Shown here in pieces: positions 10,700-23,234 of a DNA stretch of 64,000 nt. A program made the translations under genes and the position numbers. The notes under the pieces were generated by a model, which was not told where the DNA came from, did not search any database, and worked only from the letters and a program-made list of their open reading frames with translations. The stretch comes from Phallus indusiatus. Lineage: Eukaryota; Basidiomycota; Agaricomycetes; Phallales; Phallaceae. Each line of letters starts with the position of its first letter. Positions within the stretch are counted from its first letter, which is position 1. The stretch spans positions 151,126 through 215,125 of the forward strand of contig JAQFWX010000061.1 of assembly GCA_027605045.1 (NCBI GenBank). The letters are read 5' to 3'.

Positions 10700-13600
10700 T
10701 CACACAAACTCCCTAATTTTCAATAATGTCAAATGAGCGACTTTTAAATACAATCAGCTGACTTACCAGACTGCTTGGGGATTATTGTACGTTTCCGGAG
10801 TGTATGGGAATTGAACTGTATATGTATAAGTCGGTCAAGACCATTATACTGCGCGAATTGCTAGGATGAAACTTACCCGAAGCCAATTCCGAGACGTACG
10901 CTGAAAGAAAAATATTAGATGCATATGTATAATAACAGCGATTTAGTTTACCAATGGGCTTCGCTTCGTCGAGAAAGCTGTATGCTATACCAACGTGGTA
11001 AAAAAGACAAGTATTATTAGTGAGAGACGGACCTGTTCTCCAATTTATCCTGCATTTCATTGTTTCACAAACAATCAAACAAAATAAAAAATATGCACAT
11101 ACCTCATGTTGGCATTCACAATTCTATAGAAGAGATCAGTTGTTTACCCTGTGAATGTAGATACCATGACGTACAAATCCGGTGGAGCTAAGGGATCCTA
11201 AAAACGGCTGAATTCATATGATGCATCGTTTCATGCGAAAGCTTACATCTTTTACATGTGCTGTCTGTCCCATCGTCAGTCTCATGCGAGAATAGGTTGA
11301 TCTTTCGGTACCTTTATTTCCGAGTCAAGATCCGCCCATTCTAACACCTGATTTCCTGCCAATCCCTTGTACTGTAATCGCTCCCCAGGCTAAACAGGAC
11401 ATGAGAATTGTATCGCATTCAGATAAATCTAAACACACCTTTCCGCCAAAAATAATATTTCTAACTCCGTGCAACTCGTGCATTAAAGTGGTAAATAGGG
11501 CGCAGGTGGAGGCGCAATTTCCATTACCGACTATGCTCCAGTTCGAAGTTCGCTACTTGAAGACAAGATAAGGAGACTCACCAATCACTATTTTACTAAA
11601 AACATGTTCAAGACACTTGTTTCGTGATGACAGGATGAAAACTCACTTTAGAGGCACCGGCGGTTCTTTGGGGAAAGGGACGGAAAAATTTGCATCACAA
11701 ATATCCTTTCTCGTGCAGTTTGTTGGACTGAATTGGACTATGAAAGAGTATACACTTACAAAAAACCTTTGAGAAGTGGGCTGGCTTTCTCCGTTAATGG
11801 AGAATGGTAAAGGGGGAGTGATATAATTATGATTGTTGTCAAACGCGACGTCATTCGGAACTGATGCCCAGGTCGATGGAGCGTAAAAAGCCTACAGGTA
11901 ACTTGCATTTTGTAATATCCGCAGATAAACGATTGACTGACCTCATCAGGTGTAATGTTTCGTGCGATGTCACTCTTGATAATTTTTTGAGCAAGCGTGT
12001 TGGCCCGCACGGATGATTGGAAGCCCCTGAAATCGATTTTAACAAGCTTTCTCTACCAAAGGGCGAGGGAACTTACGGCTGAACTGGTACTTTGTCAGAA
12101 CCAGCGAGATATTCATGAAGCCAGAGGCCTAGACAGACCAGTCCACCTGCTTCCAACTGAGTTCGCCAAATAATACCACTAAATCTATACAACGAACCTC
12201 CATTGGCAGTGACGTCCACGATCATCTGCGTTACACCCGCCTTCTTAAAAGTCCTGACTGAGGTATCGATATCTTGTTGAAACGTCTTTTCGTCATCTGG
12301 CTCAAAGCTCCCGATAAACAAAACACCAGTTTTCTTGTCGGGTAGAATATATGATTTCGCTACCCCTGATCCTCCAGCAATGGTCGGCACACTAGGCTGG
12401 AATCGACTTGGAAGCGCGATAGGCCCCGTAGAACCATCAACCATTTTACCCGAGGCTCGCCGACGCCGAGCCCCGGGGTGCCGTGATACTAAATCGCTAG
12501 TGCGTGTTGATGCCAGTCCGTCTTGGTTAGAGAAGTCTATTCCATTTGTAGCATTATTGGCTGCACAATTGTTCTCCCAGCTAAAGAAAAAGTTAGCTCA
12601 ATATTTTTTTTATTCCAGTAAAGACCTACTAAGAGGACCCGTCCGTGAAAGGGGTGCCCAGGAATGACGCAGCGTATGGAACATCGAAGGTCTCGGGTTC
12701 AGTCTTGTTCACTAGTTTCAACGTAAGTCTAAGACTTGCTGGTTCAGGAAAGGAGGGTCCTGCCAAATCTCCGAGTCGTTGAGAGTAAGCATTAGTGGAG
12801 CCGATTCGATAGCCGGAGACAACACTGTTGACTCGAACACCGTGATCTAGGTAATTCCCACTGGTATTGTGCGCGATAGCATCAATATAATCAAAAGGGT
12901 CGAGTTCATTGATATTTAGTACTTTTGCGCCAGCGAGTCGTTGCCAGTTGAAATCCAGATCTTCGAAATAAGAAAGGAAGTCGGGACCAAGTTGTGAAAG
13001 ATATTCCACTGAATCGGGAGCAACATAAACATTCTGAGCGCCGTCCACTTCTAGCTGTAAATAGTTTAAACAAATCTGAATGCTTTGGTTAGAGTGCATG
13101 CAAGCACATACTATCACATGTGGAGCCGGGAGAATATTCTGGTAAGCAGACCAATAACATGCGGGCAACCAACCTACGTAAAAAGATATTAGTATTTTAT
13201 CAAGCTAATAGTGAGAAAACTCTATTACGGGTATGACCATCATTCATCATAGTTATAAATTGATAAAGGTCTTTATTGAAATCATAATCCGTCTGGAACT
13301 GTTTCAGCTCGTCTATCAATATGAGAAAATTGGTGCACTTACTTCGTAGTTGGTGTTGTTGATTCTTTGAATTTCGGCACGAATGTCAGTGGTACTTTCT
13401 TGGAACGGTGGGGGCGAATTGAGATAATAAGCTTCGAAAGTATAAAAATCGAAGACTCCGGAGACTTAACAATTGTTCATATACTGTATAAGAATATATT
13501 ATGATGATATAAATACGCACCAACAGCTAACACATTCTGCCTTATGGTTTCGTTAAACGGAAAAGACTTGAGACAGGCTAGAGCATCGACAGGCGCGACG

Positions 13601-13713
13601 AAAGATTTACCCGCGACTTTTACACAAGGATCGTTGGCACGTGGCGCGGCCCATGCGCCAGATGCTATGAAAGTTAACAAAGCCACGAATTTGATAGCGC
13701 TAGGCAATGCCAT
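10700..13713 (-). CDS. Secreted CPAF-like S41 family serine peptidase, copy 1
   Basis: The start at 13713 gives a signal peptide (MALPSAIKFVALLTFIASG, cleavage near AWA-AP), then DPCVKVAGKSF. The family motif NDGHT carries the catalytic His. The segment with VDVTANGG precedes the nucleophile motif GNGNCASTC, which holds the catalytic Ser. The C-terminus is INWRTAYSFLDE, then EL-A-SVQFPYTPETYNNP and WEFV-stop at 10700. The gene is intron-dense. Its last part is made of exons of 17 nt (11033-11049), 33 nt and 24 nt. This class of basidiomycete secreted proteins has a tail-specific-protease fold; its substrates are not established. The neighbouring gene to the right is a close paralogue in the same orientation. 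Confidence 0.87.
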
Positions 13714-14735
13714 TTCTCTCCTTTGACAGATGCAAAGTAGACCATGACAATGAGCATTTTATAGGACAACGTCCATAATCTCGGCAAATTTGCCCGTGCT
13801 TTGATGATGGTTTCAAGTTGACCCTGTCTTTGAAAGACGACATCGCTATGAGGGCGGTTCGGTGAGGGATAACAAAATATCATTCGGTAAAGGAGCTCGG
13901 ATTTCCATGCCCGTGGATGACGACGACGCTCCAAAGGTATCAAAAGTGTTTGTTTTCTGCATTAACCACGGCGTTTGTATTATCAAACTAGGCTTACCTT
14001 CAATAATATCCTGGTCGATCTGTATCATGAGGAGATTGCTGTGCTCAGCTGTTTATTTTTTTCTATAGCAAGCCAGTCGGGGGCGGCCATTGCCTCGATT
14101 GTATTATAGTAAGCTCCACCAATCATTCAGTATTCAGTATATTTAGTTCTTCCTGTGTCCATTCTATCCCGGACCCTAATAATCAAACCCTTTGATATTT
14201 GTCAAACGCCAACTTGTTAAAAAAAATACCTCTGGCTAATCAATAGAATTCGTTCTTTTTTTTTTCGGTACACGGTAGTACGCGGCAAACCTAATGTGCC
14301 ACCCGCTATCCATTGAATCTACCCTGCATAGGCTCCCGTTTCATGTGTTTTCATCGAGATAGGGAAGTATGTAGCTAGATCCCATTGCGACTCCCTATTT
14401 AAAATGTATACGCCGCTTATTTGTTGCCGGTTTAAACTAGTCTACGAGGTGTTCTGATATCCAGTGGAGTTTCTTCGAGTTTTTCTAAGAAAACAGTTTA
14501 TATCTAACCGCCCTTCAAAAAAAGACATTTTAATCGATCAAAGCTCGGATCTTTGTACTACACCGCAGGTGAAAGTGACCGTAATGCCTTTTTATTCTCT
14601 GAAAATAGTTATTCACAATAATTGTACAACCAAGACACACTAGACTGATCGTCTCGTCTCGTCATAGAACAGTTTTGGCACTGATCATTATCCGAACTAA
14701 GCGAAAGCCTGACGATAGGAGTAAAGATATTGTAC
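13714..14735. other. Intergenic region between the two S41 genes
   Basis: About 1 kb holding the promoter of copy 1 and the 3' flank of copy 2. No gene or repeat was recognised, and the two paralogues are not joined by any visible mobile element. Confidence 0.6.
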
Positions 14736-17700
14736 TCACACGAACTCCCTAATTCCAGACATGTATTAGATGTGCAATTTTAACACAACCGGCAAACTCA
14801 CCAAACTGCTTGCGGATTATTGTAGGTTTCCAAGGTATATGGGAATTGAACTAATACAAGTCAGATAATACATATCATACCGATTGCAAAAGTAAAGTTT
14901 ACCCGTAGCCGGTTCTGAGACGTATGCTAATGAACAAATTATTAGACATGTACAGCAATGGTAGATCGAGGATTACCGATGGGTAATGATTCGTCGAAGA
15001 AGCTATATGCTATAGTATCCACATAGTCAAAGAAGCATCACATACTTATTATCTATGAATACGAACCTATCCTCCAGTTTACTCTGCGTTTCATCGTTTC
15101 ACATATGACAAAATTAAAATTAAAAAAATATGTGCGCACCTCATATTGGCATTGACAATCCTATCAAAGAAATTAGCTGTTAGTCTCTGTGAAATAAATA
15201 CACGACATACAAATCCGGTGGAGCTAAAGGATCCTAGAATAATTTAATTAACATAAATGCATTGTAAATTCACGTGATAGCTTACATCTTTTACATGTCC
15301 TGTCTGTCCCATCGTCAGTTTAATGCGAAAAAAACAAGCTGACCCTTTCAGTACCTTTATTTCCGAGTCAAGATCTGCCCATTCTAATACTTGGTTTCCA
15401 GCCATCCCTTTGTACTGTAACTGCTCCCCGGGCTAAACGCGAAGCCGTTAGAGATGTATTATAACTACAAGAGAATATCAGACACGCCTTTCCGCCGAAA
15501 ACAATATTTTTCGTCGCGTGTAACTCGTGCATTAAAGTGGTGAACATGGAGCAAGTGGAGGCGCAATTCCCGTTACCGACTGCAGCCCAGTTTGAGGTAC
15601 ATTAGGTGGGAATTGAATGAAAACGTACCAATAACTATTTTGCTGAAATTTGTTCAAAATGTTTGCTGTTCCATAATAACACTGTGAAACTTACTCTAGA
15701 GGTACCGGCGGTTGTTTGGGGAAAGGGACAAAGAACTCTCCATTACAATCATCCTTTTTCGCATGGTTGGTAATCAAGCCGTTGATGATGATGATGATAC
15801 ACTTACGAAGAACCTTTGAGAGGTGGGCTCGCTTTCCCCGTTAATGGAAAACGGTAAAGAAGGCGTGATATAATTGAAATTGTTGGCAAACTCGACGTCA
15901 TTCTTCAGCGATGCCCAGTTTGATGGTGCATAGAAAGCCTAAAACAAGTCTTTTCTCAGACACAGAAACAATTTGAACACTAAACTGCTGACTCACCTCA
16001 TCGGATGTAACATTCCGTGCGATGTCACTTTGCACAATTTTTTGAGCAAGCGGGTTTGCTCGCATAGACGATTGAAAGCCTCTGAGATTAAGTCTATAAA
16101 AATCTTTACCTACCAGGAAACGAAAGAACTCACGGCTGGACGGGCACGTTATCAGAACCAACAAGAAACTCATGAAGCCATTGCCCTAAACAGACGAATC
16201 CTCCTATGTGCCATCATTAGTACTAATAATTGAAGTTTTGACATATCTTAAACAAACCTCCGTTATTGGTGATGTCCACAATAATCTGCTTTACATCCGC
16301 TTTTTGGAAGGCACTGATAGCTGTTTGAGTATCTTGTTGAAACATCGTTTCGTCTCCTTCGAAGCTTCCGACAAACAAAACACCGGTTTTATTGTCGGGC
16401 AAAATATATGATTTGACTGTTCCTGATTCTCCAGCAATGATTGGCACAGTAGGTTGGAATTGGGTGGGAAGAGCAATAGCCTGCTTCAGTGTACCATCAA
16501 CGATATTTGCTCGCATCCGACGTGTGGACCCGGGGCGTGATACTACATCAGGAGTAGGTGTGAGTGTGGATCCGCCTTGAACAGAATTGTCCACCCCATT
16601 CGTAGCATTGTTAACAGCACAATTGTTCTCCCAGCTAGAAAAGCATTGACTTAAATAATATCTTCCACTCCGACAAAAACTTACTATGAGGGTCCATCTG
16701 TGAATGGGACACCCAGGAATGTCGTGATATATGGAATAACGACAGTCTCGGGTTCAGTCTTGTTCACTGGGATTAACGTAAATGTGACACTGTTCGGATC
16801 AGGGAAAACAGGTCCTGCCAAATCGCCGAGTCGTTGAGAATAAGCATTGGTGTCGTCGAGCCTGTAGCTGGAGAATACACTGTTGACTCTAACACCGTGG
16901 TCTAGGTAATTCCCACTGGTATTGTGCGCGATAGCATCGACATAATCATAAGGGTCGAGTCCATTGATATATAGTACTTTTGCGCCAGCGAGCCGTTGCC
17001 AGTTGAAATTCAGATCTTCGAAAAAAGAAAAGAACTCGGAACCGAGTTGAGAAAGATATTCCACTGAATCGGGAGCAACATAAACATTCTGCACGCCGTT
17101 TACTTCCAGCTGTGAATAGTTCCGACGAAATTAAGAATTTGAATACTTTCATGGGAGTGCACGTACTGTCACAGGTGGAGCCGGGAGTATGTTCTGGTAA
17201 GCAGACCAATAACACGCGGGGAACCAACCTACGTAAAAAGAAATTAGTAGTTCATCAAGTTTTTAATGGTGGGAAAACACTATTACGAGTATGACCATCA
17301 TTCATCATAGTTGTAAACTGATAAAGGTCTTTCGAGAAATCATAATCCGTCTGAAACTTTCTCAACTGATCCATGTCAATGAGAAAATTTGCCCAAACTT
17401 ACTTCATACTTGGTGCTGTTGATTCTTTGAATTTCGGCACGAATGTTAGTGGTACTTTCTTGAAACGGCGAGGGCGAATTGAGATAATAAGCTTCGAAAG
17501 TATAAAAATCGAAGACTCCGGAGACTTAAAAATAGTTATGTAAGAATATATGTATAATGATAGAAATACGCACCAACAGATATCACATTCTGCCTTATGG
17601 TTTCGTTGAACGGAAAAGACCTGAGACAGGCCAGAGCATCGGCAGGCGCGGCGAAAGTTTTACCTGCGACCTTCACACAAGGATCGCTGGTACTTGGCGC

Positions 17701-17763
17701 GGCCCATGTGGATGCTATAGCAGTTAGCAAAGCCACAAATCTAACAGACCTGAGCAATGTCAT
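14736..17763 (-). CDS. Secreted CPAF-like S41 family serine peptidase, copy 2
   Basis: Tandem paralogue of the gene at 10700-13713. The start ATG 17763 gives a signal peptide (MTLLRSVRFVALLTAIAS, then TWA-AP) and DPCVKVAGKTF. The His motif is NDGHTRWFPACYWSAYQNIL and the Ser motif is GNGNCASTCSMF. The spliced C-terminus reads VNWRIAYSFFDE, EPATVQFPYTLETYNNPQ and WEFV-stop at 14736. Exon positions match copy 1 exon for exon, including the 17, 33 and 24 nt exons near the 3' end, so the duplication included introns. One intron carries a short (GAT)5 run. The protein should be secreted and hydrolytic; natural substrates are unknown. Confidence 0.87.
15784..15798. repeat. (GAT)5 microsatellite inside an intron
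   Basis: Five perfect GAT triplets within an intron of S41 copy 2. They are absent from the matching intron of copy 1, so the repeat arose after the duplication or was lost from copy 1. Confidence 0.7.
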
Positions 17764-18514
17764 TTCTCCCACCTTGATAAACGCAAAACGTACCACAATG
17801 TCAAGCATTATATACGATAATTCCCCAATAGATAATGAAAGAAGAATACTAAAACAATAGCCTATCGGGAGCCATAAAGTCATCATAGTCATGTGTGCTG
17901 GTATATAAACTCAACAAGCGAAAAGCGTGACCTGGTTATCGAACTGAATTCCAGAATTTGTTCGCACAAATGTGTATCGTATCGGATCATTTAGTTATTA
18001 TTGTTCAGAGAGAAAAACAATGAAGGTCAAAGGGACTACCAAATGGCCTATATTTTTTAATGAATTATCAACGGTACTAGGAATACGCCATATTAAGAAT
18101 TTCCGAACGAACCTGACATATTTCGAAAAAAGCTCGCGTGATGTAATATTACGGCACAGAGAAGTTTTTCGTGGCAAAGTCGCCAACAAACCAGCATTCT
18201 TGAAGCTTGACAAGGAAGATAAGCTGAGAAATTTTGCCAGCGAAGTTTCATGGCGACTGAAAGTGTCCACCGTTCCTGGCTGTGTCACGCGTGCACAAAG
18301 GATCGCTCCATATGGTCAATATATTCGTCAGAACAGGCTACGCCTTTTCAGCTGGTTGGCAAACTCCAAATTAAGCTTATATAAGGGATGGTGTGCGCAT
18401 ATTATACGAACAGCCTGTCCTTTAGAATAATGTTCAGCTGATAAAATAAGCAAAAGATTTGCTTACGGACCATAGACTGCAAAAACAGCTGAAAGCTTCA
18501 TCAACACCACCCAC
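17764..18514. other. Intergenic region upstream of S41 copy 2
   Basis: Contains the promoter of S41 copy 2 and the 3' flank of cutC. An open frame of 152 codons on the + strand (17972-18430) crosses it. It has no recognisable motif or splice-linked partner and is not called as a gene. Confidence 0.5.
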
Positions 18515-19638
18515 TCATGTTTCCTCGTCGCCGCAAGCATCCTCAGCAATATTCCGAACTTGTGCGACAGTGTTTCGATCAGTACGCCAAATTTGCCAAT
18601 CACGAACTCCACCGGCACCCATGCCCATATTTTCTTTGCGGAAGCTCATAGGACCATCATTCCATCCTCCAGCGCTCAAGTGAATTTCTCGGGAAACTTT
18701 CCACCAGCTGTGCTGCACAATATTGTGAACTGTATTGACGTTTATACCGGATCCTGGTAAAATAATGATCGGTGGGAACAGCGTTAAAGACAGTTCGGAC
18801 ATGAGAGCTAAAACTTGGGTGTTATTTGGAGCTGAAGGTCCAGTATGTCCACTAGATATGCGAATATAAGTCAGTTTTCGCGATGAACATTGTCTGAGAT
18901 AGGTTTACCTTGTCAAAATACGATCAATCCCTCCAATAGAACCAATGTCGCGAATAGCTAAAAAACAATCAGATACGTGCAACGATGTCTAGTGTAGAAT
19001 GTTAATTTCTAGCTACCTTCTAACGGATCGCGAGTCATATCGATTGCTCTGTGAAAGCAAACTGTGCTTTTATCAATCATCCGTAACTGCGAGGAACAAA
19101 ACTAATGGACCTTGCATCGGTTTGGCAGCTTGAACTAATCTGGTTTCACAAGGTCAACTTGGTAGGATGCATTTTTAAAGATCAATTTACCTACGTCCGT
19201 GTTCTTTCAACATCGACTGTCCCGTCTGTGCGTAGAATACCGACAACAACGCCATTTATGCTTTCTTTTGCAAAAATGCTGATATCTTCCAGCATAACGG
19301 CAAGCTCATTTTCAGTGAATACAAAGTCTCCAATTCGAGGACGTATCATAACCTGCAAAACAAAAATCACCTGGTGAGTTTTTCTCTTAAAAATATGATA
19401 AAATGGCGCACCATCAAGTCAACGTCGGGACATTTGCTTCTAACCCTTCTAACGAAACCTAAGCTGGGCGTAGTACCTCCTCCGACAGCAATATTAGCAC
19501 ATAACTCCAAACGGGTCGTTCCACCGGCTACGGCACTAAAGTCCAATAAAACATAAGCAAGTAGGAAGTGTCCAATACTAACTCTGTGGCAGATTCAATC
19601 GAATCTACGCAAACCTCAATAGTAAGTTTCTTGTGCAT
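18515..19638 (-). CDS. cutC: CutC-family copper homeostasis protein
   Basis: Seven exons: 19638-19583, 19535-19412, 19352-19195, 19139-19111 (29 nt), 19061-19017, 18957-18909 and 18851-18515. They sum to 265 residues. Family motifs follow in order: MHKKLTIEVCVDSIESA; RLELCANIAVGGGTTPSLGFV; VMIRPRIGDFVF; GTVDVERTRT; VCFHRAIDMTRDPLEAI; ILTSGHTGPSAPNN; IILPGSGINVNTV; and REIHLSAGG. This is the TIM-barrel CutC fold implicated in copper homeostasis; its exact biochemical activity is not settled for the family. The 29 nt exon encodes LVQAAKPMQ and is needed to keep the frame. The gene is transcribed divergently from RRP1. Confidence 0.92.
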
Positions 19639-19720
19639 GGAAAAAGGATACGTGACAGTTTACGTGACGTTTCGAGTGGTTTTTACCTGCATCACTATTC
19701 CTGCTCATCTCGAAAAAAAA
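19639..19720. promoter_or_regulatory. 82 bp bidirectional promoter between cutC and RRP1
   Basis: Only 82 bp separate the two divergent start codons. Within it TACGTGAC occurs twice, at 19649-19656 and 19661-19668, with starts 12 bp apart. The second copy also forms a TGACGT core. The repeated ACGTGAC element is a plausible shared activator site for a bZIP or bHLH factor; this is inference from position and repetition. Confidence 0.55.
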
Positions 19721-20943
19721 ATGGACTCTCCTACTGGAGCTCCTCCGTTAGGAAAATACTTAGCCTCGTCAGGTATGTTCTGTAAGTACTTGTATCTCCC
19801 CTCAAAATTCATATAATCATTCAGATAAAAAGACTAGAGACAAGGCGGTCAAAAATCTCGCTGCATTTTTATCAAATCATTCTGAACCATTACCGAAGTC
19901 CGAATTAGCCAAATTATGGAAAGGGTTATTTTATTGTAAGAACGTCCTTTCATTCTTATTATAATGTGTTTAAAGACTGAAAAAAAAACAGGCTTCTGGA
20001 TGTCGGATAAGCCTTTGGTTCAGCAAGCCTTGGCTTCGGAACTAGCTGATTTATTGCTCCTCATAACCGATACACAAGCTTCATTATCATTTCTTGACGG
20101 ATTTTGGGAAGCTACCGTAAGAGAGTGGTCTGGAATCGATAGACTTAGGTAAAGAATAATAAGTTCATATATAAACCCTACCGTGCTCACTGACTAGTTT
20201 GATTCAGGCTAGATAAATATTATATGCTCATTCGCAGATTCACAAATGCTTCGTTTCGACTTCTTATGCGGACAAATTGGAATAAAGAAACTTGTGATCA
20301 GTATCACAAAATTATAAGCGAATCACACCGTCCTCTTTGGTTCGTCTTCTTTTGTGGTTGAGCCGTACCACATGTTCACGTGTGTTTTGGCACTAGTCCT
20401 AATGATCACCGAGTCCCCACTAGCTTAGCCTACCATTTAGCTGACATTTATCTCGAAGAGTTGGACAAAGCCGTTAGAGTGACCAATGATGTAAGTTGAT
20501 CATTCTTCCAGTAATAAAGCAAGTATGAATATTATGAAATACAGTGCCCTCCGGTTCCCTTAATACCTCTCCTGCAGCCTTTCTTGAACTTGGCTGCGCA
20601 CACATCTTCGAACACCACACACAAACGAATACAAAGCTCATTATTTGAACCGTTATTATCAGACCTTGCAACTGCCGAAGACAAAAATTCCGAAACCCAG
20701 GGCCACAAACGCAAAAGAGGTCAGGAAATGAAGTTTGAGGACCTGATTTCTAAATCGCGACACGATGAGTCGCCGGAACCGGCGCGCAGTCCTCGCGAAC
20801 TACGCAAAGCTGTGTATCAAATAATTTTTGACGTGGCAAGTCGAGAAGACACGAGAGATTCTAACAGGAGGAAGCTATATGCAATTTGGAAAGCGGGGAT
20901 GGAAGAAGATAGGTCGACACCGACTGAAGTAGATGCCAGCTGA
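19721..20943 (+). CDS. RRP1: Ribosomal RNA processing protein 1 (Nop52/RRP1 family)
   Basis: Six exons: 19721-19772, 19825-19935, 19992-20148, 20208-20339, 20397-20490 and 20545-20943, giving 314 residues. The conserved Nop52 region includes KAVKNLAAFLS, SELAKLWKGLFYCFWMSDKP, LADLLLLITDTQASLSFL, LDKYYMLIRRF and RVPTSLAYHLADIYLEELD. The family is nucleolar and needed for 27S pre-rRNA processing and 60S subunit assembly. The C-terminal tail is charged (HKRKRG). The 57 nt intron 20340-20396 keeps the frame but contains an in-frame TGA (20359), so splicing is required for full-length protein. Confidence 0.93.
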
Positions 20944-21207
20944 GCGGTGTATGTAGTTTTGCGAACCAAAAAGTAAAAATAAAACACTCTCTCTAATTTA
21001 CACGTTGCGAAAACCATAAGTCTGCGCCATCAACGGAATGGCTGTATCTCATTTGAATTTCCGACGAAATTTTGGCACGTCCATCTTGGTACTAATTGCC
21101 AATTGCGGGCGAAGGCGCCCTTCCCTGGTAGCTTTTGACATTCAACGTTCAACTTCAATAATTAGGGCTAACCTTTTTCTTTACATTCTTTCCTATCTCG
21201 AAACAAT

Positions 21208-21764
21208 ATGCGACCGCCCATTACCTGCCACGGTAAGAATGATCAATAGGAACATACAATTGCTAATACAACCTTTGGCATGCGCGGTCACAATTCAGTA
21301 CTCGATTCGTCTATTGGCAAACCGGCAACGGGAATCAAGGTTATACTCCAGCGTGCTAAGGTAGAGGGTGATCAGGTTATATTTCAGACGATAACGCGCA
21401 GGTTAGACATTTGGTTTTCTGTTGTTTATTTTCAAGAAGTAACGCATCTATTGCTCGGAATAGCATAACGGACGACGATGGTCGCTGCGATTCACTCTAT
21501 GAGGCCGATTATCCGCTGATTGAAGGAACGTACAAAATTATATTCCGCGTTGAAGAATATTTCCGACTTACTGGAAAAACCTGCTTTTTCCCAACTGTCG
21601 AGGTAGGTTGTACTTTCGGAATTATACTTTGTATGTGCTTCTTATGGTAACACTCCTTTGTTCTTCTCTCAAAGATCTGTTTCAACGTTACGGATATCGG
21701 AGAACACTATCATATACCCCTGTTGCTCAGCCCTTTTTCGTATACAACCTATCGCGGCAAATAG
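21208..21764 (+). CDS. 5-hydroxyisourate hydrolase (transthyretin-related protein)
   Basis: Four exons (21208-21232, 21299-21401, 21437-21602, 21675-21764) give 127 residues, the usual family size. The N-terminus [20 protein letters not shown] carries the first catalytic His. The second signature is [21 protein letters not shown] at the C-terminus. The enzyme hydrolyses 5-hydroxyisourate, the product of urate oxidase, in purine breakdown. The family normally ends in Tyr-Arg-Gly-Ser; here the last residue is Lys, so the catalytic YRG is kept but the final Ser is not. It lies downstream of RRP1 in the same direction and converges on UBC12. Confidence 0.93.
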
Positions 21765-21937
21765 TGGGCTATAACTAGTAGACGGACTTGCTTAAACGGA
21801 TGGACTTTTGATAATAGATGAACGAATACACAAATATTTTGGACTTGGGACTTGAGTTCACTCTTACCACTCTTACACGGCGCACACGTGTGATATATAT
21901 AATATATATATCCTGCAAACTTCTTATTAAATTTGAC

Positions 21938-22783
21938 CTATCGTCGGACTTGTACAGTGTCATATTCTACGCCCTTCACGCTACCTCCTCGCATCGAGCT
22001 CCGTACATTGGCCATGAAAGTATCTCGATTCCGCCGCAAATCTTCTGCCGCCTCTGAATAAAATCATATCATACATCAATGAACGGTGTCTAATAGATCG
22101 TTGAAAACCGAAACTACTGAACCTTTGTTAAGTGGATCATCCGCGTTGGGTTCGAGGAATAGATATTGCAAGCCGACCATTACAGAGTTTAAATTAAGCA
22201 CCGGTTTCCAATCTTCTCTGAGAATGTTTAAGCAAACGTTGCCCTCCAAATCAACATTAGGGTGGTATATCTAGATATAATATCAGACCTCTGATAGAAC
22301 TTTGGGGAGAGATGGAGACATACTTTAGGAAGACATCTAACTTTAGGTGGCTCGTGTGGATAATTGATATTGATCACGAAAGAAAATCGAAATTCGCCAC
22401 CCTTGTACATTCCTGAACATATAGTCAAACGTACTGTAATTTTCGAAAAAGTGTTCTCGCATACCTTCATCAGGTGAAATGATAAGGAAGAAGTTGAGCA
22501 GGTTATCAGGGTCAGGGTGCTCGAGCTTCATTGTTCCTGGTAGATCGAGCTCTGTCAAGTCTACAACCAGTGATTGAGCAGACATTAGACTATGAAGTTA
22601 CATCTCACAAACCCTTCTGAACTCGAATCTGAGCCGCACTGGTCTTTGGCTTTTTCTTCGCTGCGGCATCGTCTGAACTCTTCTTCATGCTCCATATCTG
22701 CGCGCCATGAGCGAAATAAGTCATTGTTTCTGTTAATGCGTCGAATGAGGAGATTAATTATGAGTGTACATTACCTTGATCAT
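21938..22783 (-). CDS. UBC12: NEDD8-conjugating enzyme UBC12 (E2)
   Basis: Six exons, the first coding only MIK (22783-22775), give 180 residues. The N-terminus [11 protein letters not shown] is the UBC12-specific extension that docks to the NEDD8 E1. It is followed by [21 protein letters not shown]. The E2 core has [11 protein letters not shown], then [20 protein letters not shown] with the catalytic Cys, and [20 protein letters not shown]. It transfers NEDD8 to cullins and so activates SCF ligases. All exons are in phase. The stop is at 21938, with a short tail EYDTVQVRR. Confidence 0.96.
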
Positions 22784-23234
22784 TGTGAGTGAATAAAAAT
22801 GTTTCTACACGAAATGCGGTTATAAAAGAAGTGGACGAGAGAAGTGTGGCGTACGTGAGGCTGGCAGGGAAAGTGTGTGCAGTGCCGGAGATCACCGGCA
22901 CCGACAAAGCAAGAAATTCCGAGTCTTGACTGGCTCTTTGGGGATTTTGCAGAACAGAAAGGAATACAATGCATACAATGCATCGGAATTTGCCTGCTTA
23001 TTTAGCTCAACAATGCAAACTAGTAGCGTAGTCTTTTTATATTGTCATTTATATCATACATCCGTCCAGTCTAAGGAATTGAATGTAAAGTAAAGAGAAA
23101 AGAACATTAAGGTTGATTATTTTAATCCCTTTTTTACTTTACTACGGCTGCAGGCTTGTGCGGCAAGAAAATCCGGGCGTGAATGAAGTACTAGCAGCCG
23201 AGCGATCGCGGTGTGCTCCTTGACCTCCGACAAC
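22784..23234. promoter_or_regulatory. Divergent intergenic region, UBC12 and 2OG oxygenase
   Basis: About 450 bp between divergent start codons, so both promoters lie here. A run containing two copies of ACAATGCAT (near 22967-22984) is present. I saw no TATA box. Confidence 0.45.

Noticed and set aside
17972..18430. 152-codon open frame on the + strand upstream of S41 copy 2
   Set aside because: No recognisable motif, no splice-linked continuation, and it lies over the promoter of the opposite-strand gene.
20338..20396. In-frame TGA in RRP1 suggesting a pseudogene
   Set aside because: A 57 nt GT-AG intron (20340-20396) removes the stop and restores the family motif PLCPNDHRVPTSLAYH; the frame is intact.
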